DNA of 15,538 bases from Acidimicrobiaceae bacterium (GTDB taxonomy: Bacteria > Actinomycetota > Acidimicrobiia > Acidimicrobiales > Ilumatobacteraceae). How positions within the stretch are numbered: position 1 is the first letter of the stretch; every line of letters starts with the position of its first letter. The position numbers were made by a program, and so were the translations under genes. A model generated the notes under the pieces. It was not told the DNA's origin, made no database searches, and saw nothing but the letters and a program-made list of their open reading frames with translations. Below, piece by piece: positions 15,526-15,538 of the stretch. The stretch is from NCBI GenBank assembly GCA_003455715.1, contig DMQJ01000139.1, positions 1,226 to 16,763 on the forward strand, given 5' to 3'.

Positions 15526-15538
15526 AGATCGGAAGAGC
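15526..15538 (+). other. Illumina adapter sequence (AGATCGGAAGAGC) at the contig end
   Basis: The final 13 bases are identical to the common start of Illumina TruSeq adapters. They are not genomic and mark an untrimmed read end built into the assembly. They extend the protease frame artificially by DRKS. Confidence 0.95.

Overview
The window looks like a contig from a high-GC actinobacterium, most likely an uncultured member of the Acidimicrobiia. That placement is inference. It rests on the GC-rich coding sequence, a probable F420-dependent luciferase-like oxidoreductase, several GTG starts, apparently leaderless promoters, and a large secreted protein carrying three of the 'R-L-x-D-T-R' surface modules common in that lineage. 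The last 13 bases (15526-15538) are the Illumina adapter sequence, so the right end of the contig is an assembly artefact.

Layout, left to right. Bases 1-83 are the C-terminal tail of an HrpB-type helicase. Bases 147-4103 encode a 1318-residue secreted protein: a subtilase-fold domain in which every catalytic position appears substituted, then three surface modules, then a beta-propeller-like C-terminus. Bases 4152-5807 encode a class I [4Fe-4S] fumarase. Next is a tight plus-strand operon of three genes: a four-helix membrane protein built from an internal duplication (5892-6821), a Thr/Pro-rich lipoprotein (6829-7593), and a SelW-like Rdx gene (7603-7872) with an in-frame TGA at the second position of its CxxC motif. 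I read this last gene as a genuine selenoprotein, with a candidate bacterial SECIS hairpin just downstream of the TGA. A strong hairpin at 7875-7892 separates it from the convergent minus-strand genes: enoyl-CoA hydratase (7898-8716), LLM oxidoreductase (8730-9650) and ABC-F ATPase (9748-11364).

The right third holds a DUF2752 membrane protein (11390-11842, divergent from the ABC-F gene), a minus-strand SGNH-hydrolase lipoprotein (11879-12808), the mechanosensitive channel MscL (12879-13286, minus), and a plus-strand pair. The pair is an unrecognised three-helix membrane protein (13389-14225) overlapped by four bases with an intact secreted subtilisin-like protease (14222 to the contig end).

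Two points stand out. The SelW-like selenoprotein would be truncated or missed by ordinary gene calling. Also, at least five of the transcription-unit starts have a TANNNT -10-like hexamer 6-8 bases before the start codon and no clear Shine-Dalgarno site, which indicates leaderless mRNAs and in several cases decides the start codon. There is no gene-free stretch above 300 bases, and I saw no tRNA, rRNA, CRISPR array or insertion sequence.
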